From NCBI RefSeq assembly GCF_963676815.1, contig NZ_OY781365.1, positions 3,196,501 through 3,260,500 of the forward strand: DNA of 64,000 bases, in the 5' to 3' direction. This DNA is from an uncultured Draconibacterium sp. Lineage in GTDB: Bacteria; Bacteroidota; Bacteroidia; Bacteroidales; Prolixibacteraceae. The stretch's first letter is position 1. Each line of letters starts with the position of its first letter. Shown in pieces: positions 44,295 through 53,175 of this stretch. The position numbers were made by a program, and so were the translations under genes. Below the pieces are notes generated by a model, which was given only the letters and a program-made list of their open reading frames with translations, did not search any database and was not told the origin of the DNA.

Positions 44295-45560
44295 GTGAAA
44301 ACAGTTTTTAGAAAATATGCATTTTTGCTGGCCCTGTTAATAATTTTAGCACTGCTTGCAACCCAAATTAAATGGATCGTTTATTCCATTCGTTTTCAGG
44401 ATAAAGTTTTTGAGAAGAGCGTAGAATTAGCACTTACTGAAACGATGACGAATCTTACGGCCGACAAACCGTTATGCAACAAGGTTAAAGCTTGTGTTGA
44501 ATGTGATTCTATTCGCTTAAAAGCACAGTTAACATCAACCGGTGTTTGGCAAGAAATACACGATGCAATTAAAAGCGAATTAAAATCGTACGACATCGAT
44601 TTAGAGTTTGAAATGTATGTTCTTGAAAATGGTTCGGAAGAGTTAAGAAAACTAGAAGCTGAATTTGATAAAGGTCTGTTTTATTCGCGCTGTATGGGTG
44701 GAATATTGGGGCAAACCGGCTATCAACTGGTGGTTGAGTTTCCATCGCGAACACGATTCTTCTTTGCCACGGCTGGTTACATGTTTGTGGGTTCGGTTGT
44801 TTTAATCTTTTTACTCATTGTTTCGTTGTTTTATCTGTTGCGCATTTATAACCGCGAAATCAGGATTGCCAAGCATACCAAAGAGTTGCTGAATAACGTG
44901 AGTCACGAATTTAAAACACCACTTTCGTCTATTGCGTTAGCATCGAATATGATTCGTAAAAAACGTTATGGTACTGATGATGAGAAGTTGGGTAATTACG
45001 CCGAGCTGATTTCAAAAGAAAACCGTAAACTGCAAAACCTGGTTGAAAGTTTATTACGGCTCGAAGCTGTTGAACGGAATGAGTTTGACTACAATAAAGA
45101 AAATACGTCGATTGAAGATGTGATTAAAGAAGCAACATCGACCTGCGAAATGTTACTGGAAGAAAAATATGGCCGGATTCATTACGATTTTCAAACCGAA
45201 GGCGAGCAGGTATACATTGACAGATTGCACTTTGTTAATGTGTTTGTTAATCTGCTGTCGAACGCTATAAAATACTCGCAACGAGCCCCGAATATCGATA
45301 TTGTAACACGAATTGAAAACGACAACCTGGTTATTTCGGTAAAAGATAACGGAATAGGTATACCCGTAAAATTTCAAAAATATATCTTTGATAAATATTA
45401 CCGGGTACCCACAGGCGATGTGCATAATGCCAAAGGTTTTGGCATTGGACTGGCTTACGTTAAGCAAATTGTAGAAGCCCATAACGGCACAATTGCTGTG
45501 AAAAGTATTGTGGGCGAAGGAACTGTTTTTGAACTAGAACTTCCGAAAATAAAATCGTAA
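44295..45560 (+). CDS. Sensor histidine kinase with a Cys-rich periplasmic domain
   Basis: A 421-residue sensor kinase with a GTG start at 44295; an in-frame stop 15 bp earlier excludes an upstream ATG. Topology: TM1 (about 8-28), a periplasmic domain of about 125 residues, TM2 (about 160-182), no HAMP, then HisKA with NNVSHEFKTPLSS (phosphorylated His) and HATPase_c with N (NLLSNAIKYS), G1 (DNGIGIP) and G2 (GFGIGLAYVKQ) boxes. The periplasmic domain holds C61, C67, C70 and C133, unusual for a kinase and suggestive of metal or thiol sensing. It is followed 2 bp later by the response regulator gene. Confidence 0.93.
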   Translation: MKTVFRKYAFLLALLIILALLATQIKWIVYSIRFQDKVFEKSVELALTETMTNLTADKPLCNKVKACVECDSIRLKAQLTSTGVWQEIHDAIKSELKSYDIDLEFEMYVLENGSEELRKLEAEFDKGLFYSRCMGGILGQTGYQLVVEFPSRTRFFFATAGYMFVGSVVLIFLLIVSLFYLLRIYNREIRIAKHTKELLNNVSHEFKTPLSSIALASNMIRKKRYGTDDEKLGNYAELISKENRKLQNLVESLLRLEAVERNEFDYNKENTSIEDVIKEATSTCEMLLEEKYGRIHYDFQTEGEQVYIDRLHFVNVFVNLLSNAIKYSQRAPNIDIVTRIENDNLVISVKDNGIGIPVKFQKYIFDKYYRVPTGDVHNAKGFGIGLAYVKQIVEAHNGTIAVKSIVGEGTVFELELPKIKS

Positions 45561-45562
45561 AC

Positions 45563-46255
45563 ATGGATGGAAAAAATTTGAATATCATTTTAGTTGAGGA
45601 CGACTTAAATCTCGGCTATTTGTTGGAAGATTTTTTGAAAAGCCGCGGCGTTGAAGTGACTTTATATCGCGATGGAGAAGAGGGACTGGATGGATTTCAG
45701 AAAAACAGCAATTTCAACTTTTGCATTTTTGATGTGATGCTACCCAACATGGATGGTTTTACTCTGGCTAAAAAAGTAAAAGCCATTCAGCCCGAAATTC
45801 CCGTTGTGTTTCTTACGGCGCGTGCTATGAAAGAGGACAAAATGAAAGGTTATAATATTGGCGCCGACGATTACATTACAAAACCTTTTGACGAGGATGA
45901 ATTGTGGTGTAAAATAGTAGCCATTAGTAAACGCAGCGATTTTATTCAGGAAGAAACCGAAACGGTTTACCAGGTTGGCGCTTACGAATTTGATTACGAA
46001 AATCTTTCGTTGAGTTTAAACGGAAACATTAAGCGGCTTACAACGCGTGAGGCCGAAGTGTTGTTAATGCTTTGCAAGGAAAAAAAGAATGTTGTGCGAC
46101 GCGAGCAAATTCTAACTGCAATTTGGGGCGAAAACGATTACTTTGCCGGGCGCAGCCTTGATGTGTTTATTTCGAAACTTCGAAAATATTTTGCCGGAGA
46201 TCCGGAAGTTTCCATCGAGAATGTGGTGAAAGTAGGTTACATTTTACATTGCTAA
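45563..46255 (+). CDS. OmpR/PhoB-type response regulator
   Basis: A 230-residue regulator. The receiver domain (1-120) has the acidic pocket EDD near the start, phosphoacceptor Asp in FDVMLPNMDG, the conserved Thr (FLTA) and Lys (TKPFD). The C-terminal winged helix (about 135-230) includes LTTREAEVLLMLCKEK and RSLDVFISKLRKYF. It sits 2 bp after the kinase gene and is almost certainly its partner. Targets are unknown; the adjacent Cys-rich genes are obvious candidates. Confidence 0.95.
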   Translation: MDGKNLNIILVEDDLNLGYLLEDFLKSRGVEVTLYRDGEEGLDGFQKNSNFNFCIFDVMLPNMDGFTLAKKVKAIQPEIPVVFLTARAMKEDKMKGYNIGADDYITKPFDEDELWCKIVAISKRSDFIQEETETVYQVGAYEFDYENLSLSLNGNIKRLTTREAEVLLMLCKEKKNVVRREQILTAIWGENDYFAGRSLDVFISKLRKYFAGDPEVSIENVVKVGYILHC

Positions 46256-46256
46256 A

Positions 46257-46297
46257 ATAAAAAAGTCGCTCATTAAAAAATGAACGACTTTTCTTTT
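46257..46297. terminator. Bidirectional terminator between the regulator and the second Cys-rich gene
   Basis: Imperfect stem AAAAGTCGCTCAT/ATGAACGACTTTT flanked by A- and T-runs; on the minus strand it is completed by a G-U pair. Confidence 0.8.
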
Positions 46298-46312
46298 TGT
46301 ATCGGTAATCAA

Positions 46313-46612
46313 TTATGATTTACCTGATTTTTCTCCTCCGCAAGTTTTGCTGCAGTCACTTTTCTTTTCTGCTGATTTTTCGCCTGAGCATCCGTCAGCT
46401 TTAGCTTTGGCACTTGAGTCAGTTCCTGAACATCCTTCGCCTTTTGCTTCAGTCTTTGCAGCTTTTTTGCCTTCTTCTTTCTCTTTTTCTACTTTATCTG
46501 CGTTGTCAACAACCTGAACGATTTCATCATTTGTAACAACTGTAGCTTCAGTCATTGCTAATGATACTCCGTAAACTGCAACAAACGCTAAAAGAAATAA
46601 TACTTTTTTCAT
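46313..46612 (-). CDS. Small secreted Lys/Cys-rich protein B
   Basis: A 99-residue exported protein related to the one at 43767: the same MKK-start signal peptide with a YGV core, an acidic then Lys/Glu-rich middle, and a C-terminal part with four cysteines (two GCSG motifs and DCSKTCGG). The similarity is in layout and short motifs rather than strict alignment. It may be a metal buffer or a ligand of the adjacent sensor; function unknown. It is separated from aspA by 188 bp of AT-rich DNA. Confidence 0.72.
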   Translation of the reverse strand: MKKVLFLLAFVAVYGVSLAMTEATVVTNDEIVQVVDNADKVEKEKEEGKKAAKTEAKGEGCSGTDSSAKAKADGCSGEKSAEKKSDCSKTCGGEKSGKS

Positions 46613-46800
46613 GATTTAAAATTTTAGTTATTAAGAAATTTTGTTTTTCCAATATTTATTTAGACTCAATATTAATAACTAAAAAAATCAAAAGCAAGCC
46701 GAATATGAGATAAATCAGTCTTTATTTTTGGCACAGGTGGTAATGTGCAGGGAATTAGGCTTTTAAGTAGGTGTTAATGCGTTGTTAAAATTGTTAAACT

Positions 46801-48195
46801 TTAGTTTCCTAAACGACAGACAGCTTCCGGAGTAACTAGTTTATCGTACTCTTCAGCTGTTAAATGACCCGATTTTAAAGCTGCCTCTTTAATTGAAAGG
46901 CCGTTGTTTTCAACCAGTTTAATGATCTCGGAGCATCGTGCGTAACCAACCGCAGGAACAAGTGCAGTAATGGTTGCGGTTGAGTTATTTACATGGATTC
47001 GGCAAACCTTTTCGTTAGCACTTATTCCCGACACACATTTTTCATTAAATAGATTACTTGCGTTTTTTAGCAAATCAATCGACTCGAGAAAACTATGAGC
47101 TATAAGTGGCATAAACTGGTTGAGTTCAAGATTCCCTGTACTGCAGGCTTGTGCAACAATTTGGTCGTTACCCATAACTTTTATAGCTGATTGTGCGATG
47201 GCTTCCGGAATAACAGGATTAACTTTTCCCGGCATAATCGACGAGCCTGCCTGAAGTTGCGGCAGGTTAATTTCTCCCAGTCCGGCATGCGGCCCGCTCG
47301 ACAGTAAACGAAGATCGTTACTGATCTTTAATAAGTTAACAGCACAAGCTTTTAATATACCAGAGACTTCAACAAATATATCCACATTTTGTGTTCCGTC
47401 AATCAGGTTTTCGCTGCGTGCCAGGCCAATGTTTGTATTTTCGCGTAGTTTGTCGACCACCCGAAAAATGAATTGTTTTGGTGCTCCCAAACCGGTACCG
47501 ATGGCAGTACCGCCAAGATTCACCACTCGCAGTCGCTCTTCACATTTATAAATGCGCCAACGATCGCGATTTAGTGCTTCGGCATACGCACTCATTTCGC
47601 GTCCCAAAGTGGTTAGAACAGCATCCTGTAATTGTGTTCTGCCAATTTTTACGATATGTGCAAATTCCTTTTCCTTTTGCTGAAAAGCCTCCTGAAGGTT
47701 CAGTAAATTTTGTTCCAGCTCGCGCAACAAGCCAATTGCCGCAACTTTTAATGCTGTTGGGTAAGTATCGTTAGTACTTTGGTGAAGATTAATATCGTCG
47801 AGTGGAGAAACTACATTGTAATCTCCCATTTTTTTATCCAGAATTTGCAGGGTACGATTGGCCAGAACTTCATTCACATTCATATTTGTAGAAGTGCCCG
47901 CTCCACCTTGCATAGCATCCACCAGAATATGTTCGTTCAGTAATCCCTGGCTCATTTCAAAAGCTGCCTTTTCAATGGCTTCAGCTTTTGTTTTATCTTC
48001 CCAAAAGTCTAAAGTATTATTGGTTTGGGCACAGGCTAGTTTTACGTCGCCGTAAGCTTTAATCAACGCTGGATGAACCTTCTGCCCGGAAATAGGGAAA
48101 TTCTCCACAGCACGGGCCGTATGAATCCCCCAAAGCGCATCGGCAGGGATTTGTTTCTTTCCAATAAAGTCACTCTCTTCTCTTGTGTTGACCAT
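46801..48195 (-). CDS. aspA: Aspartate ammonia-lyase
   Basis: A 464-residue member of the fumarase/aspartase superfamily that splits aspartate to fumarate and ammonia. The signature loop GSSIMPGKVNP and the motifs STNDTYPT and GRTQLQDA are visible. Such genes are often found beside hydE, hydG and hydF. It lies 71 bp after hydG in the same orientation, within a hydrogenase maturation cluster, so a role linked to H-cluster assembly or its ammonia supply is possible but unproven. Confidence 0.94.
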   Translation of the reverse strand: MVNTREESDFIGKKQIPADALWGIHTARAVENFPISGQKVHPALIKAYGDVKLACAQTNNTLDFWEDKTKAEAIEKAAFEMSQGLLNEHILVDAMQGGAGTSTNMNVNEVLANRTLQILDKKMGDYNVVSPLDDINLHQSTNDTYPTALKVAAIGLLRELEQNLLNLQEAFQQKEKEFAHIVKIGRTQLQDAVLTTLGREMSAYAEALNRDRWRIYKCEERLRVVNLGGTAIGTGLGAPKQFIFRVVDKLRENTNIGLARSENLIDGTQNVDIFVEVSGILKACAVNLLKISNDLRLLSSGPHAGLGEINLPQLQAGSSIMPGKVNPVIPEAIAQSAIKVMGNDQIVAQACSTGNLELNQFMPLIAHSFLESIDLLKNASNLFNEKCVSGISANEKVCRIHVNNSTATITALVPAVGYARCSEIIKLVENNGLSIKEAALKSGHLTAEEYDKLVTPEAVCRLGN

Positions 48196-48266
48196 GATTT
48201 ACTTGATTAACGGATTACATGATTTTGTTGTTACTCGCCACTCAATGCTCGTGACTCAACGCATTT

Positions 48267-49667
48267 TTAACAATAAACATCGTCACGGCCAGCTTTAACC
48301 CGATTTACGAGCTTCTCGGCGCGTTGTTTTGCTATTCCGCTCATTCCTGCAATTGTTTCGCGAATTAACTCATCACCAATCTCACGGGTTTCCGGCGATG
48401 CATAATTTTGCAGGTATTCTTTAAACGAGCTGAGTCCGTTTGGTGCACAATGCAGGCGGATGTCGCCGGGTTTTGCCAGGTCCATAAAATCCTGTCCTGT
48501 TCTTCCCATACGGTAACAAGCTGTGCAGAACGATGGAATGTATCCCATTGATGCCACATCGCGGATCACTTCATCCAGCGGACGGTGATCTCCCAAACTA
48601 AACTGGCTTGATGGATCATCTTCTGAAGTTTCCCCATAACCTCCAGGGTTGGTTTTGCTTCCTGCCGAAATCTGGCTTACTCCCAAAGCAAAAGTATCGC
48701 GGCGCATTTTGGCTGTTTCGCGGGTCGACATGATAATACCGGTGTACGGCACTGCCAAACGCAGAATGGCTACCATTTTCCGGAAATCGATATCTGAAAC
48801 AGGGAACGGTGGATGCGATGCCATATCGCTGTTGGTGGCGGGTTCCATGCGAGGAACACTGATGGTGTGCGGACCAACTCCAAATTTATCTTCCAATTCA
48901 AAAATGTGCTGCATCATTGCCAGCATCTCAAATCGATAGTCGAACAGACCAAGCAAAACTCCAATTCCAACGTCGTCGATTCCTGCTTCCATAGCCCGGT
49001 GTAATGCCCAGGTGCGCCAGTTGTAATCGCGTTTTTTCCCGCCTACATGTACTTTTTTATACGTTTCGCGATGGTAGGTTTCCTGAAAAATCTGATAGGT
49101 TCCGATATTTGCATCTTTTGCAAGTTTAAATTCTTCAACCGTAAGTGGCGCCACATTAATATTTACACGTCGAATTTCGCCATGTTTGTTTTTAACGCTG
49201 TATACCGTTTTAATGGAGTCGAGGACGTACTGAAAACCATCTTGTTCAGGATAAGATTCTCCGGCAACCAGCAAGACTCTTTTGTGCCCCTGATTGATTA
49301 GTATCTCAACTTCTTTCGCAATCTCCTCCTGAGACAGAGCATGGCGAACTATTCCTTTATTGCTTGCGCGGAATGCACAATACAAACATTCGTTTTTGCA
49401 CAAATTTGAAACGTATAGCGGCGCAAACAACACCAGCCGTTTTCCATAAATTGTTTCTTTAACGGTATTTGCTGTATTAAACAGTTCGGCCATCATTTCC
49501 GGATCGTTGATGGCGGTAAGAAGAGCAACATCATTCAGGTTTAAACCTTTCATTTCGGCAGCTTTTGCCAGTACTTCTTTGATTTGGGCAGGTTCGGGAT
49601 TTTTGTTTTGCTCCAACGCTTCCCAAACTTTGGCTTCGTTGATAAAATCGGCAGGTACGTTGTACAT
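48267..49667 (-). CDS. hydG: [FeFe]-hydrogenase maturation radical SAM enzyme HydG
   Basis: A 466-residue tyrosine lyase that makes CO and CN- ligands of the H-cluster. The radical SAM motif is CKNECLYC (CxxxCxxC) near residue 95, and the C-terminal auxiliary cluster motif is present as CTACYRMGRTGQ with a third Cys in LHCAPN about 22 residues on. The length and both motifs fit HydG rather than ThiH. It is followed by aspA and preceded by the small TM1266-type gene. Confidence 0.96.
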   Translation of the reverse strand: MYNVPADFINEAKVWEALEQNKNPEPAQIKEVLAKAAEMKGLNLNDVALLTAINDPEMMAELFNTANTVKETIYGKRLVLFAPLYVSNLCKNECLYCAFRASNKGIVRHALSQEEIAKEVEILINQGHKRVLLVAGESYPEQDGFQYVLDSIKTVYSVKNKHGEIRRVNINVAPLTVEEFKLAKDANIGTYQIFQETYHRETYKKVHVGGKKRDYNWRTWALHRAMEAGIDDVGIGVLLGLFDYRFEMLAMMQHIFELEDKFGVGPHTISVPRMEPATNSDMASHPPFPVSDIDFRKMVAILRLAVPYTGIIMSTRETAKMRRDTFALGVSQISAGSKTNPGGYGETSEDDPSSQFSLGDHRPLDEVIRDVASMGYIPSFCTACYRMGRTGQDFMDLAKPGDIRLHCAPNGLSSFKEYLQNYASPETREIGDELIRETIAGMSGIAKQRAEKLVNRVKAGRDDVYC

Positions 49668-49701
49668 ATTTTTTTAAGTTAAAAGATCGGTTTTTATTCT
49701 T

Positions 49702-49947
49702 CTATTTTTTTGCAAGTCCTGATTTTACTGCCACTCCCGGAATATTTCCCAATTTTCCGGTTAGCGTGCCGAGTTCATCAGTTGTGGCATCAATTACCAG
49801 TGTGATAACGGAATAGTTTTCTTTGGCGTTAGGTAAGCCGGTTCGTGCCAGAATTAGTTCTGAAAACTGGCTCAAAACCTGGTTTACACTCCCCGAAGAT
49901 TTTTCCCGGTTTTCAATTATTATTCCTACAAAACCTAGTCGTTTCAT
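49702..49947 (-). CDS. TM1266-family iron-only hydrogenase system regulator
   Basis: An 81-residue ACT/NikR-C-like small protein with KRLGFVGIIIENREKS at the start and YSVITLVIDATTDELGTLTGKLG. Members are encoded next to [FeFe]-hydrogenase maturation genes and are presumed regulators. The ATG at 49947 is preferred over a TTG at 49953. It lies 34 bp upstream of hydG and is probably the first gene of the hydG-aspA transcript. A -7 box at 50145-50138 lies far upstream, so its leader would be about 185 nt. Confidence 0.88.
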   Translation of the reverse strand: MKRLGFVGIIIENREKSSGSVNQVLSQFSELILARTGLPNAKENYSVITLVIDATTDELGTLTGKLGNIPGVAVKSGLAKK

Positions 49948-50189
49948 GTACAAAAGTTAGAAGTCGGAAGTTTGATAACTGAAGTTTTTCAGTCAACAAA
50001 CAGCAACTTAAGTTTTACAAATAAATTCTACGGGAAATAAAGGAGATAAAGGAACTGAAAGACTTTTGCCTTTCTTCTTGATTTTTTTGCCTTGTTCTCC
50101 CTAAAGTCAGCCGTAGCCTTCCCGCAGGATTATGCTACAAAAGTAATTTTAATTTCAATTTCAGAGCATGAGAAATGTTGTAAAGTGCT

Positions 50190-50223
50190 TATGTTATGCA
50201 ACGTAGTTCTAAAACATAACATA
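50190..50223. promoter_or_regulatory. Inverted repeat upstream of hydE
   Basis: TATGTTATG-N16-CATAACATA, a perfect 9-bp dyad ending 12 bp before the -33 box of hydE. It could be an operator for an activator or repressor; the binding protein is unknown. Confidence 0.45.
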
Positions 50224-50235
50224 GGATTTCGTTCG

Positions 50236-50267
50236 TTGCTGTAATTGTGCAGAAAAGCATATTTTTG
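50236..50267 (+). promoter_or_regulatory. Promoter of hydE
   Basis: TTG (50236-50238), a 21-bp spacer and TATTTTTG (50260-50267). The predicted start of transcription is about 12 nt before the TTG start codon. Confidence 0.6.
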
Positions 50268-50285
50268 TAGCTCAAATTATTTGAT

Positions 50286-51344
50286 TTGGATAGACAGGAA
50301 ATCATACAATTACTTAAGACCACGGGTGAGGAACGGACCGCATTATTAAAACGTGCGCAGGAAGCTAAGGTTAAGGAAACCGGGAATAAAGTTTACTTCC
50401 GGGGGTTGGTGGAGTTTTCGAATATTTGTGTCAAAGACTGTTTGTACTGCGGTATCAGAAAAGGGAATGAAAAAGTTGTTCGTTACGATGTGAGCGATGA
50501 CGAGATTTTGGAATCGTGCCGTTTTGCCTGGGAAAATCGTTTTGCATCGGTGGTGTTGCAATCAGGCGAATTATCGTCGCCTGCATTTGTAAAACGGGTG
50601 GATGGTTTACTGAAAAAAATCAAACAGATTTCGAACGGTGAGTTGGGAATTACACTCAGTTGTGGCGAACAAAGTCTGGATACGTATCGTCGTTGGTTCA
50701 AGAGCGGAGCCCATCGTTATTTGTTGCGCATCGAATCATCAACGCGTGAACTTTACTACAAAATTCATCCTGAAAATGATATTCATTCATTTGACAAACG
50801 AATCGAAGCGCTTGGGAGTTTAAAAACTGCAGGTTACCAGGTTGGAACAGGAGTGATGATTGGGCTGCCTTTTCAAACCTACGAACACCTTGCCGACGAT
50901 CTGTTGTTTTTCAAAAAGCTTGATATTGATATGTGTGGAATGGGGCCATACATTGAGCACGAAGATACACCACTCTATCAGCACAGGCATTTGTTAAAAA
51001 CCAAGCAGGAACGTTTTGATTTGGCGCTGAATATGATTGCTGTTTTGCGTTTGCTAATGCCCGATATAAATATTGCTGCTGCAACGGCTTTGCAAGCGAT
51101 TGATCCGGCCGGGCGCGAAAAAGCGCTTGCCATTGGTGCGAATGTAATTATGCCAAACCTGACGCCAACCGCTTATCGTGAAGAATATCAATTGTACGAA
51201 GATAAACCGTGTTTAGACGAAGATGCAGAATTGTGTCGTAATTGCTTAGAAGCACGAATTCATATGGCCGGTTCGGAAATTGGTTATGGCGATTGGGGCG
51301 ACTCGAAACATTTTCAAAAGCGAAAGAAAATGGAACGCAGATAA
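50286..51344 (+). CDS. hydE: [FeFe]-hydrogenase maturation radical SAM enzyme HydE
   Basis: A 352-residue radical SAM enzyme of the HydE/BioB family involved in H-cluster dithiolate assembly. The cluster motif CVKDCLYCGIR is near residue 50, and LSCGEQSLDTYRRW and RIESSTRELY are typical. The start is a TTG at 50286 (MDRQEI), because no earlier in-frame ATG exists and the promoter lies just before it. The last four residues (MERR) and stop fall in the beginning of a dispersed intergenic repeat. It is divergent from TM1266-hydG-aspA. Confidence 0.94.
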   Translation: MDRQEIIQLLKTTGEERTALLKRAQEAKVKETGNKVYFRGLVEFSNICVKDCLYCGIRKGNEKVVRYDVSDDEILESCRFAWENRFASVVLQSGELSSPAFVKRVDGLLKKIKQISNGELGITLSCGEQSLDTYRRWFKSGAHRYLLRIESSTRELYYKIHPENDIHSFDKRIEALGSLKTAGYQVGTGVMIGLPFQTYEHLADDLLFFKKLDIDMCGMGPYIEHEDTPLYQHRHLLKTKQERFDLALNMIAVLRLLMPDINIAAATALQAIDPAGREKALAIGANVIMPNLTPTAYREEYQLYEDKPCLDEDAELCRNCLEARIHMAGSEIGYGDWGDSKHFQKRKKMERR

Positions 51345-51425
51345 CACTGATTGAGCAGAATTTCGCTGAAGGTTTTTAGAAAAACATCCGCGAGCATCCG
51401 AAAAAATCTGCGTCGTCAGCGTTCT
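51333..51425. repeat. Dispersed Bacteroidota-type palindromic repeat
   Basis: The ends GAACGCAGATAACACTGATT and CTGCGTCGTCAGCGTTCT are inverted relatives, with ATCCGCGAGCATCCG between them. This is the ACGCAGAT...CTGCG...GCGTTC type of repeat common in Bacteroidota. It supplies the stop codon of hydE. Confidence 0.7.
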
Positions 51426-51436
51426 AAATCATACGC

Positions 51437-51490
51437 CAAAAAAGCAGCCTAAAACTGAAAGATGAACATTGTTATTGTTTCAGGCCGCCT
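51437..51490 (-). terminator. Terminator of the SulP gene
   Basis: Imperfect stem between 51477-51490 and 51444-51457 (AGGCGGCCTGAAAC with AGTTTTAGGCTGC) followed on the minus strand by a T-run at 51443-51437; 50 bp past the SulP stop. Confidence 0.55.
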
Positions 51491-51539
51491 TTAAAGCTAA
51501 TCCGTAAAAGCTTTTCTAATTATAAAGACAAGAACCGCA

Positions 51540-53147
51540 CTAAGAGGTTGCATTGCCGTTTAGTTTTGCCTGTAGCTTTGTAAGCTTGTTGTAATTATCG
51601 ATGGCCACAAAATAGTTAGGATCTTCCACCACATTTACATCGCAAATGGCTTCTGCTTTTCTTACCAGTTTAATACAATCGCGGCTTAAGTGTCGCAGGT
51701 GAATTGTTTTTCCTGCTTTTTGGTAGCGCTCGGCCAGTTTGTTAATCGCTTCAATGGCCGACTGATCCATAATCCGCGACTCCTTAAAATCGACGATTAC
51801 CTCATTCGGATCGTTTTGAACATCGAATTTACTTTGGAACAAGGTCGTCGATCCAAAAAACAGGGGACCAAATATTTCGTAGTGTTTTATTCCGTGCTCA
51901 TCAACTTTTTTACGGGCGCGAATACGTGTTGCGTTTTCCCACGAAAATACCAGTGCCGAAACTACAACACCCGCCAAAACTGCGATAGCCAGATCGAAAA
52001 TCACTGTAAGTCCTGTTACCAGAATAATTACAATAAGATCGGAAACCGGAATTTTATTAATGATTTTAAATGTACTCCAGGCGAAGGTGCCAATAACCAC
52101 CATAAACATTACACCAACAAGTGCCGCAATCGGAATCATTTCTATGTAAGTTGATGCAAACAAAATAAACATCAAGAGCATTACTGCTGCAAAAATGCCT
52201 GATAAACGACCGCGGCCACCCGATTTGATGTTAATAATACTTTGCCCAATCATGGCGCAACCACCCATTCCTCCAAAAAATCCATTAACAATATTTGCCA
52301 GTCCTTGTGCTGCAGCTTCACGGTTTCCGCTACCACGAGTTTCGGTTAATTCGTCAACCAGGTTAAGGGTCATTAACGATTCAATTAATCCAACCGCAGC
52401 CAGAATCAACGCGTATGGGAAAATCAATTTTAAGGTGTGCAGATCAAACGGAATCAGAGGAACATTAAAAGTCGGAAGTCCGGCTTTTATACTGTCGCCA
52501 CCACCACTTTGGATAAAACTTCGTACCGTTTCAGTTTCTATATTTCCAAATATTACAATGGCTGTAACCACCAAAATTCCAACCAGCGCTGCAGGTATGG
52601 CTTTACTAATTTTTGGAAGAAGTACCATAATTGCCATTGTTAGTGCAACTAATCCAAGCATGGTGTACAAAGGTGTTCCGCTTAGCCATTCGCCGCCGGT
52701 TTTAAACATGTTTAGCTGCGAGAGGAAAATTACAATAGCCAATCCGTTTACAAATCCCATCATTACCGAGTGAGGTACCAAACGAATAAACTTTCCGAGT
52801 TTAAAAACACCAAAAAGACCTTGTATTGTTCCGGCTAAAATTAATGTGGCAAACAGGTATTGTAATCCTTGTCCGTCGCCCATGGCGTTGCCTTGTTGAA
52901 CCAAACTAACCATTACAACGGCCATGGCTCCTGTTGCTCCCGAAATCATTCCCGGCCGACCTCCAAAAATTGAGGTGATCAAACCCATCATAAATGCGCC
53001 GTATAATCCAACAATTGGCGACACTCCTGCAACAAAACTAAAAGCCACAGCTTCGGGCACCAGTGCCAAAGCAACGGTTAATCCCGAAAGGATATCGTCC
53101 TTTATGCTTCCTTGCTTTTTATCTATAAATTTAAATTCAAACTTCAT
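51540..53147 (-). CDS. SulP-family anion transporter
   Basis: A 535-residue SLC26/SulP permease, probably for sulfate or bicarbonate. About 10-12 transmembrane helices cover residues 15-395 and the motifs SGLTVALALVPEAVAFSFVAG, GLYGAF and GGMGGCAMIGQSIINIKSGG are visible. The C-terminal STAS domain (about 430-520) includes VIVDFKESRIMDQSAIEAI. The length is normal. A structured RNA candidate occupies the leader between 53176 and 53252, 28 bp before the start codon. Confidence 0.93.
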   Translation of the reverse strand: MKFEFKFIDKKQGSIKDDILSGLTVALALVPEAVAFSFVAGVSPIVGLYGAFMMGLITSIFGGRPGMISGATGAMAVVMVSLVQQGNAMGDGQGLQYLFATLILAGTIQGLFGVFKLGKFIRLVPHSVMMGFVNGLAIVIFLSQLNMFKTGGEWLSGTPLYTMLGLVALTMAIMVLLPKISKAIPAALVGILVVTAIVIFGNIETETVRSFIQSGGGDSIKAGLPTFNVPLIPFDLHTLKLIFPYALILAAVGLIESLMTLNLVDELTETRGSGNREAAAQGLANIVNGFFGGMGGCAMIGQSIINIKSGGRGRLSGIFAAVMLLMFILFASTYIEMIPIAALVGVMFMVVIGTFAWSTFKIINKIPVSDLIVIILVTGLTVIFDLAIAVLAGVVVSALVFSWENATRIRARKKVDEHGIKHYEIFGPLFFGSTTLFQSKFDVQNDPNEVIVDFKESRIMDQSAIEAINKLAERYQKAGKTIHLRHLSRDCIKLVRKAEAICDVNVVEDPNYFVAIDNYNKLTKLQAKLNGNATS

Positions 53148-53175
53148 CTCAATGCTTATTTTCTTTTGTGGAAAA

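Larger units (their letters stand above)
49948..50285. other. Divergent control region between TM1266 and hydE
   Basis: A 338-bp gap with TACTTTTG (minus strand, 50145-50138), an inverted repeat TATGTTATG-N16-CATAACATA (50190-50223) and the hydE promoter (50236-50267). Low-complexity TTCCGACTTCT-type DNA lies near 49955-49975. Between 50026 and 50137 I see a polypurine/pyrimidine stretch without a gene. Confidence 0.5.

Noticed and set aside
48267..49667. ThiH thiamine enzyme
   Set aside because: It has the C-terminal auxiliary cluster motif and sits with hydE/hydF, so HydG is the better call.
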